From Pedobacter arcticus A12 (GTDB lineage Bacteria > Bacteroidota > Bacteroidia > Sphingobacteriales > Sphingobacteriaceae), in the NCBI RefSeq assembly GCF_000302595.1, contig NZ_JH947125.1, positions 322,884 to 386,883 on the forward strand: 64,000 bases of DNA. The letters are read 5' to 3'. Shown here in pieces: positions 33,901 to 42,199 of the stretch. Below the pieces are notes generated by a model, which did no database searches, was not told the DNA's origin, and saw only the letters and a list, made by a program, of their open reading frames with translations. Made by a program: the position numbers and the translations under genes. The stretch's first letter is position 1. Each line of letters begins with the position of its first letter.

Positions 33901-34441
33901 TATTATCGTCTGATATGGCTGCTAAAATTTCGATCTCGTTATTTATTTTTCCGGAAAGCTGGAGTACCAAGTTGGAGTTAACCGCTAAATCCTGGTTATT
34001 GCCAAAACCAATCCCTCTAGATATGCTCCCACTTTTATTAAAACCCTCAAAATTAAAGATTGCATTATCTTCTTTTTTTACCTGATAAATGTAAGGTTGC
34101 TTGCTAACAATTTCCTCCTCAATTAATTTAGGGTCTTTATAAAAAACTTTTTTGGCAAGTAACAGCGGTAAGGTTTTATAACTCACCAATACAGAGTCTA
34201 CGGCTGGTTTCTGTAGCCATTTTAACTCGGCCGAAGCATAATTAATTTGATACTGATTGGCATTTATAATAGTTGTGCCTGATAAAACCTTAAAGCTATT
34301 GGGTAAAATACTTAGCGTATCAAGAGCAAGAGAATCTTTTACCGCAATTTTTTTTAAAGTTAAAGATGGGGTAATTTGTGCATAAGCGGTTAGCGAAGCA
34401 AAAAACAACACAAATCCGATTATACATTTTCTTATCATCAA
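30989..34441 (-). CDS. Large outer-membrane beta-barrel surface protein, family not recognised
   Basis: An 1150-residue exported protein (signal peptide about 1-21). Residues 130-220 hold a strand-rich domain (GSISRGIGFGNN, then GKINNEIEILAAISDDNIP). A VDY-containing sandwich near 300 (GILLLRGQDNDYVVDYN) recalls repeats in SprA-like proteins. Then come some 700 residues of alternating amphipathic strands with an aspartate-asparagine loop (YAWNDYNNNGIKELNEFEVS), ending in VRAYF, a typical barrel terminus. Its start overlaps the upstream histidine kinase stop by 4 bp, so the two are co-translated and may work together. Confidence 0.75.
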   Translation of the reverse strand: MMIRKCIIGFVLFFASLTAYAQITPSLTLKKIAVKDSLALDTLSILPNSFKVLSGTTIINANQYQINYASAELKWLQKPAVDSVLVSYKTLPLLLAKKVFYKDPKLIEEEIVSKQPYIYQVKKEDNAIFNFEGFNKSGSISRGIGFGNNQDLAVNSNLVLQLSGKINNEIEILAAISDDNIPIQPEGNTQQINDFDKVFIQLKRKDATLIAGDYELRRPDSYFANYFKRTQGITATNIFKDKKNRSYETGFSLAVAKGRSARNSFEGIEGNQGPYRLQGNNGEQFVIVLSGTERVFIDGILLLRGQDNDYVVDYNTAELTFTTKRLITRNSRIVVEFEYSDKTYARSLYQLNQGYQSEKLKLNFNYYSEQDNPSKPILQDLNDDQKQFLEGIGNNINQAVYPNVDSVAFNENEILYKKLDSLGIADVYIYSANPLEAKYRVGFSYVGPNAGNYQIDVNSVANGRVYVFVAPKSGVPQGEYSPVTLLVTPKKQQLITLNADYKIAKRTQVFTEIGFSDNDVNLFSDLQNKQNKGLAYKIIGKDTRLLNGNDTTGLRLKTSLSYEYVNEQFKPLERYRPVEFDRDFNFRANPLLPADEHWSTLNLQLIKSPQKNIAYGISNFNRGDYYNGLQQNVSGVYQLKNYTARYAGSLLNSRTEIDKGTFFRQNIALSKAFKYIETGFNFNQENNQTLNLLTDTLSLQSFSFRAFEYFIKSADSAKREFLLLYNQRFDELPDGKNLKSFSKANTFTGKLVLSKNANSNLALNATYRSINYLSTDTVNQNEETLLARVDYNFTGLKGFVSLQSFYELGTGQEPKREFVYLEVTASQGIYAWNDYNNNGIKELNEFEVSKYPDQAKYIKVFRPNNEFVKSNFTNINQTLSLNPVRLLRDSKSKYAQFLARFSNITSLRINKKLLSGNGILFNPYQTSISESNLISQNSFIRNTLFYNRTNPIFGIDLSAQKLASKLLLTNGFDSRANEEQGLRVRWNFIRKSNFILSINQGNKNFASQLFIERNYSITYYEFAPEFGYQFTTDLKTTLKANLKQQKNLPVFGGEKTFNSSLGAELRYNLLKRGTLSSQFNLINNKFEGANNTSVAYELLEGLQPGKNLTWSLGFQRTISNGIQLNFTYEGRKSNEVKAIHTGGVQVRAYF

Positions 34442-37400
34442 CTAACCACTGGTAAAGTGATGTGGAAAGTTGTGCCCACATCCGTTTCTGTGGTAAAATA
34501 AATATTTCCGTTTACATTTTGTATAGCTTGTTTAACAAAAGCCAAACCTAAGCCTGTTCCAGAGCTTTTGGTGGTGAAATTAGGTGTAAAAATACTGCTC
34601 CTTGAGTTAAGCGAAATGCCACTTCCATTATCCGAAATCTTAATTTCAACCTTGTTGTTCGCTTGGGTAGCAGAAATATTAATAATCCCCTCTTTGCCAT
34701 CAGGGATTGCTTCAATTGCATTTTTAAGCAAATTATTGAAAGATCTTAAAAGTTGGTCTTTATCTGCTTTTACAAAACAGTTTTTAAGTACTTCCTCGTT
34801 ACAATTGATTTTAATATGTGCCATCTGACTAAAAATTTCAGTCGCTTTATGTATCGTCTCCAGTAAGTTTATCCTTTCAAGCTTTAGCTCTGGCATTTTT
34901 GCAAAGTTGGAAAACTCAGATGCAATATGACTTAGGCTATCAATTTGTTCTAAAAATGATTTGCTGAATTTTTGGAATTTTTCATCAAACCGCTCATCTT
35001 TTTCTCGCCAAGCCCTATCCAGCATCTGGATGCCGAGGCGCAAAGGCGTGAGTGGATTTTTAATTTCATGAGCTACCTGTTTTGCCATTTCTCGCCAAGC
35101 CGTTTCTCTTTCAGACTGGGCTAATTTATTGGCGTTTTCTTCCAAGGCTTCAACCATATCGTTGTACTCAGTAATCAAACTGCCTATCTCATCGCTCCGT
35201 TTCCACGATATGGTGTGGTTTTTAGTCCCAATTCTGGTTTTAGAAAAACCTTCCTGTATTAAACTTAATGGACTGGTAATTTGATTAGCTACTACAAAGG
35301 CGAAGAAGCCAATTACAACGAAAACTAATACGTAGATATTAATAAGCAGGTTTAAAAATGTTCCTATTTTTTGGTTATAATCATCTTGGTTGGCAAAATA
35401 CGGGAGCTGTAAGTAAGCAATAACATTATTTTTTTTGTTTTTTATTGGCATATATGCCGATGTAAATTGCAAAAGATTAATAGACTCGTCTTGGATGAAT
35501 TCCGATTTTTTCTTGATTTTAAGATTTAAAAAAGCTTCTGCATTCATCCGATCGGCTATTAGACCTATCGCGTACATTTTGTATTGGGTAGAAAAAATTA
35601 ATCTTCCGTTTACATCAAATAAATTTAAATCTGAGTTATAGAGTTTAGAGAATTCATCAAAAGTGATGCTCCCCGAGTTTTCACTAAAAAGGCGTGAATC
35701 GTCAAACAAGCTTTGTTCAAAAGATTCTGTTATGGTTCGTATTTTACTCTTAATAAGATCTTGTTGCTGCTCTTTATATTGTATAGAAATATAAGAAAAC
35801 GTAATGATACCGATAATTAAAGATGAACTCACAACGGCCAATACCAACGCAATTTGGATACGGGTTTTGTAAAGCAGGCGGTTGTTTATTTCTAAAAACC
35901 GTTGCTTAAAGTATTGGTAACTAAAGCTATATTTTCCAAACCCCGTAATTATCCATTTATAAGAAGTTACAACTAAAGCAAATAATAAAAATAGGATAAA
36001 GAAGAATGATAATGAGGCTAGCTCTCTCCAAAAAGTATTTGTTTCGCTGGTAACTACAACGGTAGTATTTGCAGATGGTTTATAAATTAAATGTTCAAAA
36101 CCATTTCTGTTAAGTAGCGAAAACTCCTTAACGTTCCCATTTAAAAAGGTGTTTACTAAATCGTAAACAAAAACGCCATATTGGTTTACTAATTTTTTGT
36201 TCTGATAAAAAGCATAGGAATAATTAATAAGCTCGGAGTTTTGGCTAATATTGCCATTTTGCAAAAGTTGCGGAAAGGTACCGTTAATATTTACCTGTTT
36301 AGAGTCTAATTCTAGAACCAGTGTCCCTACGGTGGTATCGGCTTCTTTAATAGGTATTATCGCAAAATAGCTTTGATAGCCAAAAGTGTTATTTAACCGG
36401 TAAAAGTAATTGCTGATTTTTAAAGAAGAATTTTCTACCTGATTTTTGAATCGATCAATCTTTATATTTCTGCCATAGCTTACTAATGAGTCTGATTTGT
36501 TAAATAAATAAGCTTTATAATCAAATTTGTTGAGGTAATTTGTTAAATAATTATTACTTACCCTGGCATTAAGCTTAATATTATTAGGTTCGGTAGTTTT
36601 TAAAAGTGTAGCAAAATAAGGGTCGTTAACAATGTCTTTTTCAATCTCGTTGAAAGCAATAATTGCGTTGGGGTCTTCTACAGTAGAGAGTTTGATTAGT
36701 AGCGTTTTCTTTATTTCTTGTTGTTTAAAACTTTCGTAGGCGTTTAGCTTTAACGATACGATGGTAGCAAATACAAACGAAATGAGTAGTAGCGAGGGAA
36801 AAACAGCTCTATCATTTGGTTGGTAGTTGAGTTTAATGGTTATAAAAAGAATAGAGAAAGTTAGTATAAAAAATACTGGGTTTTGCCGAAGAAAGAGCGC
36901 TGTTATAAAAGCAATTACAAAAATAACTATTAGCGTTATCTGTTTGCTTTTGATGCTTATCTGTATATAAGTGGTGAGGTAAACTATAATATCTATGATT
37001 AAATAATACGCCAATAAGGCTAGCATAATCATAAAAATGCTTAAAAAGCTAAGGAAGCTTAAGTTTACAATATTTGAAACTTTTAGGTTAATGTTAGAAT
37101 TAAATATTAAACCAAAAAAAATATCTGTATAAATATAAGATAGCGTTGCAATGAATAACACACCATAAATAATAATACTAAAACCTACAAACCTATTTTT
37201 TATAGGTTTAAATAGCTGTTTTTTGTACGAGAATGCGAAAACCGTAACCCATAGAAAGCTAATGGTGTTCAAAATAAAATCGGCAAAAGAAGGGAAGTAG
37301 AAGTTAGAGGCAAACAGCGTTGGATCAAATAGTTTTAGGCTGTACACGGCTTCTGGAAAGTGGTATTTAAGACCTAAGTAGCGAAGCAAGTATAGCGTAA

Positions 37401-38142
37401 CGGCCAAGCTAATTAAAGCTAAAACTTGGTAACCCGAGTCAGCATAGTATTTACAGGTACTGTTTATTAGCAACAGGAGCGTAAATAAACCAAAACACCA
37501 TAGAAATATCTCAATATTGCTATAGGGAATGTCGATTTTTTTTGCCGATTTTTTTATCGAGAAAAGATATTTTCCGGTAATGTTTTTAATGTCAATTACA
37601 TTGATGTCTGTTATATCAGCTAGTTTGATATTCCTGTCTCTGATGATGTAATCTTTAGAGCCGTCGTTATTTAGATATTGATTTTTAAACGGCAGATGCG
37701 ATTGTACGGGTATAAAAAACAACACAGTAAAATCGCCATCCGTTTTTTTGATAAGCTCGTAGCTTCCGTTACTGTAAGTTATAAAACTGGTTCCTTCTTT
37801 TGCGCTTGTTGCGTTATTGGAGGCAATTACAGCATCAGACCAAAAAACGAGTTGGTTTTTTTGATAAACCTGAAAAAAAATGTTCTTTTCTGTAAAGTAT
37901 TCGAGAACGTTTGTGGCAATCTTGGCGTTGTTGGGTAAGGTTTTAAGGTCGTTAACGTTAGCGCTAACAGCTAAAAATCCATAAATATCTTTCTCCTTTT
38001 TACCTAAACGTTCATTAATATCATCGGCAACATCATATAGTTTAACCAGCTGAGTAGATGCCCATCTTGCTGTTAAAGATGTAGCGAACAAGCCAATCGT
38101 TACTAAAAATAAAAGCCAACGTATTTTTGTAGAAGTTCTCAA
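34438..38142 (-). CDS. NtrY-like multi-pass sensor histidine kinase
   Basis: A 1234-residue membrane kinase. A first helix (9-25) and a periplasmic loop are followed by about eight helices between 205 and 460, a second extracytoplasmic region, another helix pair near 780-800 and a HAMP-type linker (ITSPLSLIQEGFSKTRIG). The phosphoacceptor is H1025 in QVAHEIKNPLTPL, and the ATPase has SFNNLLKNAIEAIP (N box), DNGSGI (G1) and GTGLGLAFVKQ (G2). The H-box and LGIQMLDRAW resemble NtrY. No response regulator is adjacent. It is the first gene of a pair with the outer-membrane barrel gene. Confidence 0.88.
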   Translation of the reverse strand: MRTSTKIRWLLFLVTIGLFATSLTARWASTQLVKLYDVADDINERLGKKEKDIYGFLAVSANVNDLKTLPNNAKIATNVLEYFTEKNIFFQVYQKNQLVFWSDAVIASNNATSAKEGTSFITYSNGSYELIKKTDGDFTVLFFIPVQSHLPFKNQYLNNDGSKDYIIRDRNIKLADITDINVIDIKNITGKYLFSIKKSAKKIDIPYSNIEIFLWCFGLFTLLLLINSTCKYYADSGYQVLALISLAVTLYLLRYLGLKYHFPEAVYSLKLFDPTLFASNFYFPSFADFILNTISFLWVTVFAFSYKKQLFKPIKNRFVGFSIIIYGVLFIATLSYIYTDIFFGLIFNSNINLKVSNIVNLSFLSFLSIFMIMLALLAYYLIIDIIVYLTTYIQISIKSKQITLIVIFVIAFITALFLRQNPVFFILTFSILFITIKLNYQPNDRAVFPSLLLISFVFATIVSLKLNAYESFKQQEIKKTLLIKLSTVEDPNAIIAFNEIEKDIVNDPYFATLLKTTEPNNIKLNARVSNNYLTNYLNKFDYKAYLFNKSDSLVSYGRNIKIDRFKNQVENSSLKISNYFYRLNNTFGYQSYFAIIPIKEADTTVGTLVLELDSKQVNINGTFPQLLQNGNISQNSELINYSYAFYQNKKLVNQYGVFVYDLVNTFLNGNVKEFSLLNRNGFEHLIYKPSANTTVVVTSETNTFWRELASLSFFFILFLLFALVVTSYKWIITGFGKYSFSYQYFKQRFLEINNRLLYKTRIQIALVLAVVSSSLIIGIITFSYISIQYKEQQQDLIKSKIRTITESFEQSLFDDSRLFSENSGSITFDEFSKLYNSDLNLFDVNGRLIFSTQYKMYAIGLIADRMNAEAFLNLKIKKKSEFIQDESINLLQFTSAYMPIKNKKNNVIAYLQLPYFANQDDYNQKIGTFLNLLINIYVLVFVVIGFFAFVVANQITSPLSLIQEGFSKTRIGTKNHTISWKRSDEIGSLITEYNDMVEALEENANKLAQSERETAWREMAKQVAHEIKNPLTPLRLGIQMLDRAWREKDERFDEKFQKFSKSFLEQIDSLSHIASEFSNFAKMPELKLERINLLETIHKATEIFSQMAHIKINCNEEVLKNCFVKADKDQLLRSFNNLLKNAIEAIPDGKEGIINISATQANNKVEIKISDNGSGISLNSRSSIFTPNFTTKSSGTGLGLAFVKQAIQNVNGNIYFTTETDVGTTFHITLPVVS

Positions 38143-38167
38143 AGATTATGGGTTCTGCATTTTTAAA

Positions 38168-38187
38168 AACACTATAAATATAGTGTT
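38168..38187 (-). promoter_or_regulatory. 9-bp-arm palindrome before the kinase gene
   Basis: Arms at 38168-38176 and 38179-38187 (AACACTATA and its complement, spacer AA) are perfect. The centre is about 35 bp before the kinase ATG. This is a plausible operator for a dimeric regulator. Confidence 0.45.
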
Positions 38188-38216
38188 CTAAACTGTAGCC
38201 TAAAACCAAGCCAAAA

Positions 38217-38244
38217 AAAAGCAGGAACGTAGGTTCCTGCTTTT
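38217..38244 (-). terminator. Terminator of fabD operon
   Basis: GCAGGAAC at 38221-38228 pairs with GTTCCTGC at 38233-38240 over a 4-nt loop. A run of A on the plus strand at the left gives the U-tract on the minus strand, 13 bp after the fabD stop. Confidence 0.88.
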
Positions 38245-38257
38245 AATTCAAAATAAT

Positions 38258-39139
38258 TTAAATACCTGCGCTTTCTGTTGGGATAGAGCGGTCAACCTTT
38301 TTAACAAGTCCTTGTAAAACATTACCCGGACCAACCTCCGTAAAGGAAGTTGCACCGTCTTCTAGCATACGTTGCATCGTTTGTGTCCATTTTACAGAAC
38401 CAGTTAGCTGTGCAATTAAATTATGCTTAATGCTGTCAACATCTTTATAAGGTTTTGCATCAATATTTTGGTAAACAGGGCAACTAGGCTCTTTAATTTC
38501 TGTGGCAACAATAGCGGTTTCTAATTCCATTTTAGCAACTTCCATCAAAGGCGAATGGAAAGCACCACCAACATTTAACTTTAATGCTCTTTTAGCGCCA
38601 GCCGCCAATAATAACTCGCAAGCTTTATCAATACCAGCAATACTTCCAGAAATTACCAATTGACCGGGGCAGTTATAATTTGCAGGCACAACTACATCGC
38701 TAACACGTTTGCAGATGTCTTCAACTGTAAAATCATCTAAACCTAAAACAGCAGCCATTGTTGAAGGCTGAATCTCACAAGCTTTTTGCATGGCGTTTGC
38801 TCTTTTGGAAACCAAGGTTAGCCCGTCTTCAAAAGAAAGCGCACCTGTTGCCGTTAAAGCCGAAAACTCGCCTAAAGAATGACCAGCGACCATGTCTGGT
38901 TTAAAATCGCTTCCTAGTACTTTGGCTAAAATCACCGAATGTAAAAATATAGCAGGTTGGGTAACGTTGGTCTGTTTTAAATCCTCATCAGTACCGTTAA
39001 ACATAATGTCGGTAATTCTGAAGCCTAAAATATCGTTTGCTTTTTCAAAAAGTTCTTTTGCCAAGTCAGAGTTGTCGTATAAATCTTTACCCATACCCAC
39101 AAATTGAGCGCCTTGTCCTGGAAATACGTATGCTTTCAT
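38258..39139 (-). CDS. fabD: Malonyl-CoA:ACP transacylase
   Basis: A 293-residue cytosolic enzyme that loads malonate onto acyl carrier protein for fatty acid synthesis. It begins with YVFPGQGAQFVGMG. The nucleophile is S88 in AGHSLGEFSAL, and later GGAFHSPLM carries the catalytic His. QTNVTQPAIF is also typical. Length is normal (about 300). It lies downstream of folE and the PTPS gene on the same strand, separated by 60 bp containing a heptad repeat. Confidence 0.97.
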   Translation of the reverse strand: MKAYVFPGQGAQFVGMGKDLYDNSDLAKELFEKANDILGFRITDIMFNGTDEDLKQTNVTQPAIFLHSVILAKVLGSDFKPDMVAGHSLGEFSALTATGALSFEDGLTLVSKRANAMQKACEIQPSTMAAVLGLDDFTVEDICKRVSDVVVPANYNCPGQLVISGSIAGIDKACELLLAAGAKRALKLNVGGAFHSPLMEVAKMELETAIVATEIKEPSCPVYQNIDAKPYKDVDSIKHNLIAQLTGSVKWTQTMQRMLEDGATSFTEVGPGNVLQGLVKKVDRSIPTESAGI

Positions 39140-39170
39140 ATTTTTATATTTGGTTCAAAAATTATTCAAT

Positions 39171-39205
39171 CTTGTGCTTTAAGCTTTTGGTCTTTTGCCT
39201 TATGA
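39171..39205 (+). repeat. Heptad tandem repeat at the folE stop
   Basis: Five consecutive 7-bp units starting at 39171 (CTTGTGC, fourth unit CTTTTGC; consensus YTTNNGY). The last unit overlaps the folE stop codon at 39200-39202. Confidence 0.55.
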
Positions 39206-39817
39206 AAGGTCAGCAGTAATTAGTTTCAAAAATTCAGATCGGGTTTTGTCATTGCTAAAAGCACCTGTAAAAGCCGAAGTAGTAGTTACCGAATTTTGTT
39301 TTTGAATACCACGCATGCTCATGCACATGTGTTTACATTCAATAACAACAGCAACTCCCGCAGGGTTTAATGTATCCTGTATACAGTCTCTAATTTCGTT
39401 GGTCAAACGTTCTTGCACTTGCAGTCTCCGAGCAAAAACATCAACTACACGCGGAATTTTGCTTAAGCCTACAATATGCCCGTTGGGTATGTAAGCAATA
39501 TGTGCCTTGCCAAAAAACGGCAACAGATGGTGCTCGCATAACGAGTAAACCTCAATATCCTTTACAATCACCATTTGGCTATAATCTTCTTTAAACATCG
39601 CCGATCTTAAAATCTCGGCAGCATCCAAATCATAGCCATGTGTAAGGTATTGTAAAGCTTTAGCCGCTCTTTCCGGAGTTTTTAAAATGCCTTCTCTTTT
39701 GGGGTCTTCGCCAATGGCGCCTAAAATTTCTTTATAATGACTGGCAATATTTCCAATTACCTCATCATTATATCGCTCAATCTTTTGGTAACCCGTATCT
39801 TCGTTGTCGTTCATCAT
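39200..39817 (-). CDS. folE: GTP cyclohydrolase I
   Basis: A 205-residue enzyme converting GTP to 7,8-dihydroneopterin triphosphate, the entry to folate and 7-deazaguanine pathways. Zinc ligands are visible in [13 protein letters not shown] and in [12 protein letters not shown], and [15 protein letters not shown] is the family core. The PTPS-type gene ends directly at its start codon with no gap, so the two form one unit, and dihydroneopterin triphosphate is the substrate of that second enzyme. Confidence 0.97.
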   Translation of the reverse strand: MMNDNEDTGYQKIERYNDEVIGNIASHYKEILGAIGEDPKREGILKTPERAAKALQYLTHGYDLDAAEILRSAMFKEDYSQMVIVKDIEVYSLCEHHLLPFFGKAHIAYIPNGHIVGLSKIPRVVDVFARRLQVQERLTNEIRDCIQDTLNPAGVAVVIECKHMCMSMRGIQKQNSVTTTSAFTGAFSNDKTRSEFLKLITADLS

Positions 39818-40231
39818 CTATTCTCCAAAATACTCTACGTAATTGTTTGCAGTTTCGTAAAGTTTAATACAATGTAAAGTGGCACCTCGTTCGGTTATTT
39901 TACCCGCAAGCTGCTTCCAGATCTCCATTGCTAAAACCTCTGTTGATGCCATTTTACCTCGCATAAAATCAACATCTAAGTTTAAATTTTTATGGTCAAG
40001 CTTATCTACAACGCTCTCTAAAATAATATCTTTAAGCTCTTTTAAATCTATAACAAAGCCAGTTTCTTCGTTTACTTCACCTTTTATAGTAACAAATAAA
40101 TCGTAGTTGTGGCCATGCCAATTTGTATTAGCACATCTCCCAAAAACCGCTTCGTTTTTCTCGTTGCTCCAATCTTCTCGGTAAAGTTTATGCGCAGCAT
40201 TAAAATGCTCTTTCCTTGTAATATAAATCAT
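39818..40231 (-). CDS. 6-pyruvoyl-tetrahydropterin synthase / QueD family enzyme
   Basis: A 137-residue enzyme acting on dihydroneopterin triphosphate. Zinc ligands are H14 (FNAAHKL), H39 and H41 (NWHGHNYDL). C33 is the catalytic thiol. The spacing C-x5-HGH is that of tetrahydropterin synthases rather than the shorter C-x3-HGH of E. coli QueD. It could supply either a biopterin-type pterin or queuosine precursor. It is the first gene of the unit, upstream of folE, with a promoter box at 40248-40255. Confidence 0.88.
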   Translation of the reverse strand: MIYITRKEHFNAAHKLYREDWSNEKNEAVFGRCANTNWHGHNYDLFVTIKGEVNEETGFVIDLKELKDIILESVVDKLDHKNLNLDVDFMRGKMASTEVLAMEIWKQLAGKITERGATLHCIKLYETANNYVEYFGE

Positions 40232-40247
40232 TTTTAAAAAATAATTG

Positions 40248-40255
40248 CAAATATA
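40248..40255 (-). promoter_or_regulatory. -7 box TATATTTG for the PTPS-folE unit
   Basis: CAAATATA on the plus strand is an exact TAnnTTTG on the minus strand, 16 bp before the PTPS start. A clear -33 box is not seen. Confidence 0.6.
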
Positions 40256-40299
40256 CGTAAAGGATTTACAACGAAAACCCGCTAGTGAACGGATTTATG

Positions 40300-40307
40300 T
40301 ATTTTTG
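40300..40307 (+). promoter_or_regulatory. -7 box TATTTTTG upstream of mqnB
   Basis: An exact match to TAnnTTTG. It lies 223 bp before mqnB, and a dispersed repeat at 40354-40445 sits between it and the gene. Confidence 0.45.
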
Positions 40308-40353
40308 TGGATAGATGACGGTTTGGGTTAAAACAGGATTATTTTTAGGGTAT

Positions 40354-40445
40354 TATTTGGGCGCTTATACACGCTATCCGTTCATACTGCTTCAGGCATT
40401 AGCCACAAGGCCGGTATCCACTGCTATCGTTAGCGCAAAACTTAC
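40354..40445 (+). repeat. Dispersed intergenic repeat, copy A
   Basis: Begins TATTTGGGCG with an 8-bp stem region (GCGCTTATACACGC) and GCTATCCGTT, and ends GCTATCGTTAGCGCAAA. Copies at 59477 and 62959 share this head and tail, and the copy at 47451 shares an internal part (CGCTTATACAC and GGCCGGTATCC). Confidence 0.65.
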
Positions 40446-40529
40446 ATGTCATGCTAATCCGTCTTTAAAGTACTAACGTTGTCTCCGCTGTGCAAAGTTT
40501 GTGAACCCCATAGTTAAATAAAAAATAAA

Positions 40530-41171
40530 ATGAAAATACTATTAGTTGCCGCTACCTATCAAGAAATTGAACCTTTTATTAAACACTATGCGCCAAAATT
40601 TAATGCAGATGAATTTTTGAAAATCGGTACAAACGAAGTTAAAATTCTGATAACCGGCGTGGGCATGGTTGCCACAGCTTATGCTTTAGGGAAAGCTTTT
40701 GCTCATGAAAAGTTCGACTTAGCGTTAAATGTGGGTATTGCAGGCAGTTTTTATCGCAACATAAAGATGGGGCAACTGGTTGAAGTCCGGGAAGATATTT
40801 TATCAGAACTTGGTGCCCAAGACGATGAAGAATTTATTTCTTTAGAACAAATGGAAATGGGCGAAGTAGAGTTCACCGCTTCCGATAAAATACTTATCCG
40901 CGAGGGCTTTAGAAAAGTAACTGCAATAACTGTAAACACGGTACACGGCAACGAGGAAAGCATCGCCGATATCCGCGAACGCGTAAACCCAACCATAGAA
41001 TCTATGGAAGGTGCAGCATTTTTTTATGCCTGTGAGGAAGCAGAAACCGAAGCTTTACAGGTGCGCTCCATTTCAAATTATGTAGAAAAACGTAACCGCC
41101 ACAATTGGAATTTGCCTTTAGCCGTTAGTAACCTAAATGACTGGCTAATTGCAGGGATTAAAGAGTTTTGA
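40530..41171 (+). CDS. mqnB: Futalosine hydrolase
   Basis: A 213-residue nucleosidase of the MTA/SAH phosphorylase fold. It cleaves futalosine to dehypoxanthine futalosine and hypoxanthine in menaquinone synthesis. The N-terminus MKILLVAATYQEI, the central LNVGIAGSF, the VNTVHG strand and ESMEGAAFFYACEE, which contains the ribose-binding E-M-E, are characteristic. RSISNYVEKRNRHNWN closes the active site. It is followed 82 bp later by mqnD, separated by a heptad repeat. Confidence 0.93.
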   Translation: MKILLVAATYQEIEPFIKHYAPKFNADEFLKIGTNEVKILITGVGMVATAYALGKAFAHEKFDLALNVGIAGSFYRNIKMGQLVEVREDILSELGAQDDEEFISLEQMEMGEVEFTASDKILIREGFRKVTAITVNTVHGNEESIADIRERVNPTIESMEGAAFFYACEEAETEALQVRSISNYVEKRNRHNWNLPLAVSNLNDWLIAGIKEF

Positions 41172-41203
41172 TATTTATAGGCTATATACCAGCTGTAACT
41201 ATT

Positions 41204-41245
41204 TTGAACTTCTACTTTTAACTTTCCACTCTTAACTTTTTACTT
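41204..41245 (+). repeat. Heptad tandem repeat before mqnD
   Basis: Six consecutive 7-bp units with consensus TYNACTT (first TTGAACT, last TTTACTT), ending 8 bp before the mqnD ATG. It is the cleanest of the period-7 repeats in this window. Confidence 0.75.
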
Positions 41246-41253
41246 GAAACAAC

Positions 41254-42078
41254 ATGAAATTAACTTTAGGCTTTTCGCCCTGCCCAAATGATACTTTTAT
41301 TTTTGATGCACTCATCCACCATAAAATAGATACCGAAGGTTTAGATTTTGAAGTATTTTTTGATGATGTAGAAACGCTGAATCAAAAAGCTTTCAATCAG
41401 GATTTAGACATCACAAAGCTTAGCTACCACGCTTACGCTTATGCGGTAAAAGATTATGTTATGTTAGATGCTGGCAGTGCTTTAGGTTTTGGCGTGGGAC
41501 CGATGTTGATCTGCAGAAGTGAGCAAGATTTAAGCAATCCAAATTTAAAAGTCGGCATTCCGGGTAAATACACTACCGCTAATTTCTTGTTGAGCCTGGC
41601 TTATCCGCATTTGCAAAATAAGGTGGAAATGGTTTTCTATGATATTGAGCAGAAACTATTGAACGGTGAAATTGATTTAGGCTTAATTATCCACGAAAAT
41701 AGGTTTACCTACCAAGATAAAGGCTTGCAAAAAGTAAAAGACTTAGGCGAATATTGGGAAGAAACCACCAATTGTGCAATTCCTTTAGGCGGAATTGTGA
41801 TTAAAAGGAGTTTGCCTAATGATATTAAACAAAAGGTAAACCGACTGATCAGAAAATCTGTAGAATATGCTTTTGCTAATCCTAAATCAGCGTTAACCTT
41901 TATCAAATCACATGCGCAAGAAATGGATGAAGCTGTAATGTACAAACACATCGACTTGTACGTAAACCAGTATTCTGTTGATTTAGGTGCAGATGGTAAA
42001 AAAGCTATTGAGACATTGTTTTCGGAAGCCGTTAAAAAGAAAATTATCCCAAAAATCACGGAAGATTTGTTTTTATAG
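41254..42078 (+). CDS. mqnD: 1,4-dihydroxy-6-naphthoate synthase
   Basis: A 274-residue enzyme that turns cyclic dehypoxanthine futalosine into 1,4-dihydroxy-6-naphthoate. It has a periplasmic-binding-protein-like fold without a signal peptide: LGFSPCPNDTFIFDAL near the start, then DVETLNQKAFNQDLDITKLS and IPGKYTTANFLLSL. IHENRFTYQDKGL carries the catalytic His. It forms a menaquinone pair with mqnB; mqnA, mqnC and mqnE are not in the window. Confidence 0.95.
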   Translation: MKLTLGFSPCPNDTFIFDALIHHKIDTEGLDFEVFFDDVETLNQKAFNQDLDITKLSYHAYAYAVKDYVMLDAGSALGFGVGPMLICRSEQDLSNPNLKVGIPGKYTTANFLLSLAYPHLQNKVEMVFYDIEQKLLNGEIDLGLIIHENRFTYQDKGLQKVKDLGEYWEETTNCAIPLGGIVIKRSLPNDIKQKVNRLIRKSVEYAFANPKSALTFIKSHAQEMDEAVMYKHIDLYVNQYSVDLGADGKKAIETLFSEAVKKKIIPKITEDLFL

Positions 42079-42199
42079 GATACTTTTGAGAGCATTACAT
42101 GTAATTGGTGAATGACGATTTGTTTATTCGTTCGTCGAGGAAACTAGATATCACACAAGTAGGTGGCAATGCAATTAACAACTGCCTGAACTGTTGCGT

